In this document: positions 57,911-64,000 of the stretch, piece by piece
How the letters are laid out: every line of letters starts with the position of its first letter
Numbering within the stretch: the stretch's first letter is position 1
Origin: Bolinopsis microptera
Taxonomy: Eukaryota; Ctenophora; Tentaculata; Lobata; Bolinopsidae
Assembly (NCBI RefSeq): GCF_026151205.1
Contig: NC_087084.1
Span: 6,751,538 to 6,815,537 of the forward strand
Length of the DNA: 64,000 nt
Direction: 5' to 3'
Notes under the pieces: model-generated
Told to the model about the DNA's origin: nothing
What the model saw: the letters and a program-made list of their open reading frames with translations, nothing else
Databases searched by the model: none
Program-made: the position numbers and the translations under genes

Positions 57911-59434
57911 TCCACAAATTGCTGGAATCATAAATTTATTTTGATCATGTGATTTTTGATAAGGCCCTGAGGAGTGTGGGTATCTGTGATTTCAGATTTT
58001 GTTAGGACTTAGTATTACGTACTAGGAAATCTATGTAACGTTTTTGTCATTAAATAAATCTTGCAATGTAACACAGCCTTACTTAGCTCTATCAGGGTGA
58101 TCCATGGGAATTAGCTCGACTTTGTAATCTATTTATTGGTCGGCTTATGATCATTTCAAAACTGAGTTTCCAAATTTAGCATTAACACAATTAAATGAAT
58201 AAAAAGCCTAATTTTCTATAAAATGGCCCATTTTTCTTGACAGTTGTTTTATTCATATTGGCAAGCCAGAAGTTTACCAAGTTAAGTTGATGCAATGATT
58301 TCGTCAGAGTGACTTTTCAGTTTTAAATCTAATATAATGTTATTAAAAATTTTATACTTTATCGAATGTGTTTCATTTTACATTCTATGCAGTTTATAAT
58401 ATAAATAAGCCGTTTAAAGCCATTTCATACTTCTTTCCCTTGGCGCAAACCACGGTAATCACCTTGAACCCCATACGGGGGGGGGGGGGGGGGGGGGTTA
58501 CACTACACTTTTGCCTTTTTTGGTGTGTGGTGTAGTATAAAGAGTACACCTTTTTTACACCTTTTTACACTATCTTTTTAAACATAATTTTGGTGAGAAA
58601 CAAATTTCACTTTTTACACTACACTTTTTTACACTACACTTCTACCTTTTTACGGGGTGAAGTATGGTGTAAAAAAGTGTAGAACTAGAAGACCCCCCTC
58701 CCCCCATACCTTGATTTTACAGACCTCTCTACAGCTCAACACAATTCACATTATTCACTCCGCGGTTTGCACTAGCGAGCTGCAAATACTAAATATTTAA
58801 ACAGTCACTTATAATTTCCACTTTTAGAATAGAGGCAAATTAATTTCAGTTTAAATGAATAAATTACCGTTTATGATGATAAAAAGAGTCACAAATGGAT
58901 GTCCCTATATAAAATAAGCTCAATTCAACAGTCTCTAAAAATTAAAATAGCCCAATTTAAAACAGCGGATCTCTTCCAAAAAACGTTGGATAATGTAATC
59001 CGTCAAAAACTAAAGTGTCACCTAAAATAATTTAGATTAAATGCCGTCCTTCTAATTCTATAACTAGTAGTGGTGGTAAAAGTTGTGCCAATGAACTGTA
59101 CAGTAAAATATAATAAAATAATTTCTACCGTTGGTCCGAGCAAACATCTTTTGAAACCACCTGCTCCTTATTATGTATATATAAAATCTAGATAGTATCT
59201 AGGTATTATCTAGATACTATCTAGGTTTTGACTTGATAAACTTGTACTCCTCGTAAATATATCGGTTGTGGTAACAATTTTGATCTCGCATTTAATATCT
59301 AATAATTAATAATGACCGCTAAACTTTATAAACAACTTATTTTGGAAAAAAGGATACTGTCTGTTTTAGGAAAATCCGCTTTAATTTAAAGATAAAACCC
59401 AGAAATTTTATCTTTTTAATTGCGCGATATTTTA
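57911..59434. other. Gap between GALNT and NOL11-like 3' ends
   Basis: Both flanking genes end toward this stretch. AATAAA at 58,053-58,058 is a likely poly(A) signal for GALNT. A run of about 20 G at 58,478-58,498 is followed by repeated TTTACACTACACTTTT wording to about 58,685, a simple-repeat region. A palindromic TATCTAGATA cluster lies at 59,185-59,225. No gene found. Confidence 0.55.
58053..58058 (+). terminator. Poly(A) signal AATAAA for GALNT
   Basis: AATAAA lies 143 bases after the GALNT stop codon, in the right orientation, followed by CTTGCAATGT. This is the only such hexamer close to the gene end. Confidence 0.5.
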
Positions 59435-62400
59435 TCAGTGACTGAACTTTTTGGAATGCTTTATTCGGAAGAGGAATTCATTCAGAGCAAACATACTGCG
59501 ACAGGAATGTATCTGAAATATTCAAGGATTAAAATTAGCGATTTTAAAGTCGGAATAAGGAAATTTATGGAGTGGAAACTTGTTATAACAGCTGATAAGA
59601 AACACAATGCACAAAATACTGATTGTGTGTATTAAATTAAAGTTGGGGTCATTTGAGACTAAATGGTGATTCACGTCGAAATCAGTCGCTTCACCCTTGA
59701 AATAATTTAATATAATAATGTAATTAGTAATTAAATTCAATAAAAACCACTCACATGTTGGTTGATGGAGTTGTTGATTTTTCTGACGAGCTCCGTTTCA
59801 GTAACGAGAGTTGAAAAGTACACCTCGACTATAGAGTCGCACCAATGTACAACCTGTAAAACGATTAGTTTAATATGATGAAATTAGTTATCATTTTAGT
59901 TTGAATTTGTATAATATGATCAATAAGTTAACAATTAAGATAAATCATACGCTCAGAATTGATGAGCCTTCCTTTGACTTTCTTGAGAAATTATTGTTAA
60001 TATTCGAAATCCAGGCGTCACACTGTAAACCGTGTGTAACGTGTGTGTTACAATCACTACAACTGCGCTTAGCACTATTTCGAACCACAGAAATTATTAA
60101 TTGGAAAAAGAAAAACAGCTGCTCTCAAACCTGATCAAATGTAGGCCGTGCTGAGTGAACAGGTCTCGAATTGAGAAGTTGTTCGTAAATAAAGGTCAGT
60201 AGTACCTGAAATACGAGGAGTTTTTTTATATTATTTTTATAATTCCATTATATACACAGTATAGTATACATACAAAACAACGTGGAAAGTTCGATTGTTC
60301 TCATTAAAAGTATCATGAGAACAGATTCATCAATAAAATTGTACAAACTACTTAAATAATACAATTAATTACTGAAGGTTGGTAACATTATAAACCTTAG
60401 CCTGCTGAGGAGTAATAAACAGTTTTATATTTCGCTTCATTGCGGAGCTCTCAAACGGAAGCGACAGCAAAACACCCAACATTTGGTCCAGAGTGTGCTT
60501 ATCTTTACCATCTACTTTGTTAGTAGGGGAGAATACCGGACTCCTGGAGGGGCAAGTTGTTAATAAGTTGTTAATTTGGTGTTAGTAAGTTGTTAATTTG
60601 GTGTTAGTAAGTTGTTAATATGGTGTTTGTAAGTTGTTAATAAGTTGTTAATTTGGTGTTAGTAAGTTGTTAATATGGTGTTTGTAAGTTGTTAATAAGT
60701 TGTTAATTTGGTGTTAGTAAGTTGTTAATATAGTCAAACAAGAAGAGAATGTCTAGTGTTTAATAAACTTAAGTAACCAAAGTAACGGTTAGAACCCGTG
60801 ACTCACATAAGTACAGAATGTATGACCTCCGCCACATGTTTCTCGCTGCAAGTTCGGGTATTTCTGACCAAACTTTGTAAACCGAGCACATCTTGTCTGT
60901 CCAGAAACACACGAGCCACGTCACGTGTTATGCTGAAATAGTCACGTGTTATGCAAGAATAGTCACGTGTTGTGCTGGGAGAGTTTCGATTGGTTATAAT
61001 TTTGTAACGACGTGTTGCACTCTAACAGTGTGATTCACTTTTCTTGAAAAACGTTTCACAAAAAAAAGGGTTTTCAGTTATAAATTTAAAAATTCCTACA
61101 GTTGAGTTGTTTAGTTTTGATAAATCAATAAAATACCTAGAATTAAGTTGTTTAGTTTTGAGTAGTCTGTTGAGAGTATCCAGGCACCAAACGGTCGGGT
61201 TATCCAACATTAACCTCACCACTTCGTTTATAAAGTACGACGACAAACGCACTGAAATAATTAGTTAATTTACTAATCACGCAGAACATCTCTCTCACAA
61301 ATTTTCATATAATTGCATAGTTTAATTAAGGTTAAACTATTTTAGTTTTATTAATCGTATTAATCCTGTAAACTACTTGGAATTGTGACGAACCTTTTCT
61401 CAGCCCCTCACCCCTGACCCTCTTACTCCCAACAAGCAGCTGAGATGTCCGTGTTTTCTTACACAACTTGTGTCGTTTACTCTTCTTCACCAGCTTACAG
61501 GAAACTGTACGTTGCGACGCAGGAACTGGATCAAGTCGCTTACAGTACGGATACTCGCCTAAAGGAGTGAAATTATTAATTAAATAAATATAAATATAAA
61601 TAATAAATAAATAGCTTAGTTACATTTTATACAGCACTTTATCGGTAAATATTTGTGTCAGCTATATACGGAAATATAAAGGATGCGACAAATCAGATTT
61701 ATTGTAGATTAAGGGAAGAGACTCAATTACAAAACTATTACTTATAATCTTACATTGAACATCCGATGCCTGTTTCTCGAATTCAGTGAAGTGTTCCACA
61801 AATCTTTTCTTGGATTTCAACTGAAAGAAGACCATTATTATCCCTGGATAAAGATAACAAAGTAGCTAGAGCTTCAAACGCTTTATGATTTGATGACTGG
61901 TTTGGTTCTTTACTTTACCATGGTCTTTAAAAGTATGCCTATCTACTGACATATATAATTAAATAAATTTAAACTTTTCTTCATTCAATACAAAAATGCG
62001 TCGAATGAATACGACGATCCAGCAGTTGTTACTCACAACTTTAATAGAGTTTAACCGAGCTAAAGTCTGCTGCTCCAACTCTGAATAACATCTGCAAGTT
62101 TTACTGTTCTTCTTCAGGACTTTCCTCTTGTGCGACCACACACATTTTAGACCACTTTCTGGAGCTGCCTGACTACTGAAGAGTTGTGGAGAATTATCTC
62201 TTCAGCAAAATATTAGCCCCTTAATTCAACTTTATTAACTTGAAAGGGAATGATTAGAAAGGAAATTGAATGCAATACAAATATGGTTTCAAAGATGCGT
62301 TTATCAAAAATTCAATACCTTCTACAAGCGATTAGGTTACTAAGTGGTAGGCTGTTGTTAGGGTCGTCTAAATCTGAGGGTATCGTACTTTCGTCAACTT

Positions 62401-62437
62401 CTAGTGCCTTATCTGACTTTATAAACTTGATGTCGCC
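59435..62437 (-). CDS. NOL11: NOL11-like protein, C-terminal part (10 exons, 5' end unresolved)
   Basis: Minus-strand exons: 62,437-62,319; 62,175-62,037; 61,820-61,754; 61,558-61,427; 61,251-61,137; 60,932-60,807; 60,543-60,396; 60,205-60,131; 59,853-59,755; 59,512-59,435. Phases agree at every junction; 365 codons end in TGA. The helical C-terminal part (DVARVFLDRQDVLGLQSLV; PTFDQVVHWCDSIVEVYFST; LVRKINNSINQHIH) matches in order the C-terminal region of NOL11, a nucleolar factor for pre-rRNA transcription and early processing. The middle is basic and Cys-containing (KRFVEHFTEF; CKRLDPVPASQ). The N-terminal beta-propeller of about 350 residues is missing. A possible first exon at 62,628-62,572 starts ATGGCTAAG and has only a weak GTACAG donor. 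The second exon has a tandem CAGTAG acceptor allowing one-codon variation. Identity is tentative; gene structure is solid. Confidence 0.65.
60553..60735. repeat. 22-bp minisatellite carrying TACTAAC branch-site motifs
   Basis: On the minus (coding) strand the units read TTACTAACACCAAATTAACA, several with an exact TACTAAC. The array runs to about 10 bases before the acceptor of the NOL11-like exon starting at 60,543. Confidence 0.85.
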
Positions 62438-62637
62438 CTGCAATAAACAGTTTTAGTGTTAACTATAATTTCTAAAAGCAACGTTTCCTTTTTAATGTTA
62501 GAAATGTGAAAGAATGTTATATTTCTCAGTGCAGTGTACATATTAAAGAATACGGTGTAAAGCGGCTGTACGTGGCGTGAAATAAGACGCCATCTTGCGA
62601 ATTTAAGGGAATCGAATAGCTTAGCCATGATCTGATA

Positions 62638-62816
62638 CGTGCGCGCGATTAAAAACCATGCAGTGGCAGACCGCGCGAAAACAAACTTTGTTTAAGCAAA
62701 CCCTTCCGCGCGTTACAAACAATGCATCAATTATGGGGCCAGGTTTGTGTGACGTAGTCGTCATGTTCAGCCTTAACAGAATCGACGAGCTTGTGTCACG
62801 TTGAAAAACGACATAT
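62638..62816. promoter_or_regulatory. CG-rich upstream region of the NOL11-like gene
   Basis: GC-richer than its surroundings with repeated GCGCG words (62,640, 62,673, 62,707). On the minus strand GCAAGATGGCG at about 62,594 resembles a YY1/Kozak-type start context. It could hold the promoter of a housekeeping gene such as NOL11; that is inference only. Confidence 0.3.
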
Positions 62817-63870
62817 TTGATCCTATATCTAGGAGACAGTTCAAGGATTGACCACTTAAGTTTACAGAAAAGAGTAATTCCACATCGAAAAGAAATTAAA
62901 ATGTATCACTTAGCTACCAAAAGCCTACTTCAAGACGACCTCCTAAATGTAATCGCTTGGGCCCTGAAGAACAACATGCAACTAAATGAGGCCAAATTCG
63001 AAATATTGAATTACAGCTTGAACAATTCATTACTGTTAAGAGAATTGCCCTTCACCAGTCAATATTCCTGTTACAATTTAACAAATGGAAGAACTATTGA
63101 CCCAGCCAAAACTGTGAGGGACCTAGGGGTTCTCCTGTCAAATGACTGCTCCTGGTCTTCTCACATACAGCAGATGGCTAAAACAGCAAGGACGATGACG
63201 TCATGGGTCCTTAGCGTATTCAGAGATAGGTCACGCTTCCTCATGCTCACACTCTACAAAACCATGGTGAGAAGCAAACTCGAATACTGCTGCCCGGTGT
63301 GGAACCCTGACAAGATCAGCGATATAGAAGCTATTGAAAGCATCCAACGACACTACACTCGTCGAATCAGTGGCTGCCAGAACCTTGATTACTGGGAACG
63401 CCTGCAGAACCTGAATCTTCTCTCATTACAGAGACGCAGAGAACGATACATCATAATCCATACATGGAAGATGATGAATGGATTAGCTCCGAACGACATC
63501 AACATGCAGTTCAAGGAAAGCTCCCGACACGGTGTAAAGGCCACTGTGCCTGCATTTAACAAAAAGGCACAATGCTCAATCTCGACCCATTATGAAAACT
63601 CTTTTGGAGTAAAAGCAGCCAAACTATGGAACCTGCTCCCCAAGGAAGTTAACACAATCCAAGTCTTGGAAACTTTCAAATCCTCCCTTGCTAAATTCCT
63701 GAAAGGCTTCCCGGACACCCCGCCCACAAAAGGGTATACCGCCATCACAAATAATTCTCTTCTGGAATGGACTCTACAAAAAGATCTAAGCCAGGAGTGA
63801 TTGGAGGACGTACTTGATACTGTTGTCCAGAAGCGATCCCTGCCGAACCTACCTAAAGTAACCTAAAGTA
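62817..63870 (+). mobile_element. 5'-truncated LINE (CR1/L2-like non-LTR retrotransposon)
   Basis: An open frame at 62,817-63,800 (327 codons) encodes the reverse-transcriptase end: NNMQLNEAKFEIL, RDLGVLLSNDCSWSSHI and the thumb segment TMVRSKLEYCCPVWNP, then the conserved C-terminal region LWNLLPKEVN. The metal-binding YADD position is degenerate (YLGDSS) and everything upstream is absent. The 3' end shows a short ACCTAAAGTA duplication at about 63,850-63,870, like the 3' terminal repeats of CR1-type elements. A dead-on-arrival insertion that is relatively young, since the frame is still open. Confidence 0.8.
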
Positions 63871-64000
63871 AGTAATCAACATTTGAGCCTGAGAACCATT
63901 ATAATTCATCAAGGGTTTAAATTCGTCCCTGGAAGTGTGCATTGCAGTATGGATATCGTTAGATAGTAAAATAACACAGACACGCAGATTATGCGGAGTA

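Overview
This window is nuclear DNA from an animal. It shows AT-rich DNA, genes split into many small exons with GT-AG introns whose phases agree at every junction I checked, metazoan gene families (MCM5, polypeptide GalNAc-transferase, SLC22, LTA4H-like M1 protein, SOUL haem-binding proteins, NOL11-like) and animal-type transposons (hAT, ISL2EU/Harbinger-type, two non-LTR retrotransposon types). A TTAGGG tract and the mix of families suggest a marine invertebrate, possibly of cnidarian grade, but I cannot fix the species.

Layout. 1-3,660: a broken bulb-type lectin gene (minus strand) with a perfect 77-bp palindrome, then an 18-copy 64-bp minisatellite. 4,262-15,893: a minus-strand cluster of three SOUL haem-binding genes in a three-fold segmental duplication: SOUL-1 (318 aa, two exons), a fragment split by a hAT element with 8-bp target duplications, and SOUL-2 (261 aa), whose intron is almost wholly a 44-copy 53-bp minisatellite. 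18,911-43,802: fifteen plus-strand exons of MCM5, from the zinc-binding region to the stop codon; the N-terminal exons (about 170 residues) were not found. MCM5 introns host an SLC22-type transporter (plus strand), a secreted M1-peptidase-like pseudoenzyme (minus strand) and two kilobase-scale inverted-repeat elements. 44,880-46,140: a decayed retrotransposon with a restriction-like endonuclease, broken by a 290-bp hAT-type MITE. 46,961-57,910: a 17-exon GALNT gene (876 codons) that appears to end in a charged helical tail of about 300 residues. Its second intron carries a head-to-head pair of near-identical orphan genes and a small TTAGGG-bearing element. 59,435-62,437: ten minus-strand exons of a NOL11-like gene. 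62,817 to the end: a 5'-truncated LINE.

The most striking theme is tandem repetition anchored at splice junctions. In SOUL-2 and on both sides of the first visible MCM5 exon, kilobase-scale minisatellites begin exactly at an exon edge, and each unit carries the splice site plus a few exon bases, giving dozens of decoy splice sites. A two-copy early form (47 bp, spanning an exon end and its donor) is visible in GALNT. Shorter arrays of branch-point-like or acceptor-adjacent motifs lie at the ends of many other introns in MCM5, GALNT and the NOL11-like gene. I regard this as the best candidate here for an undescribed genome-shaping process.

The genes do not form a pathway: replication licensing (MCM5), Golgi O-glycosylation (GALNT), ribosome biogenesis (NOL11-like), solute transport (SLC22) and secreted haem-binding-type proteins simply neighbour or nest in one another.
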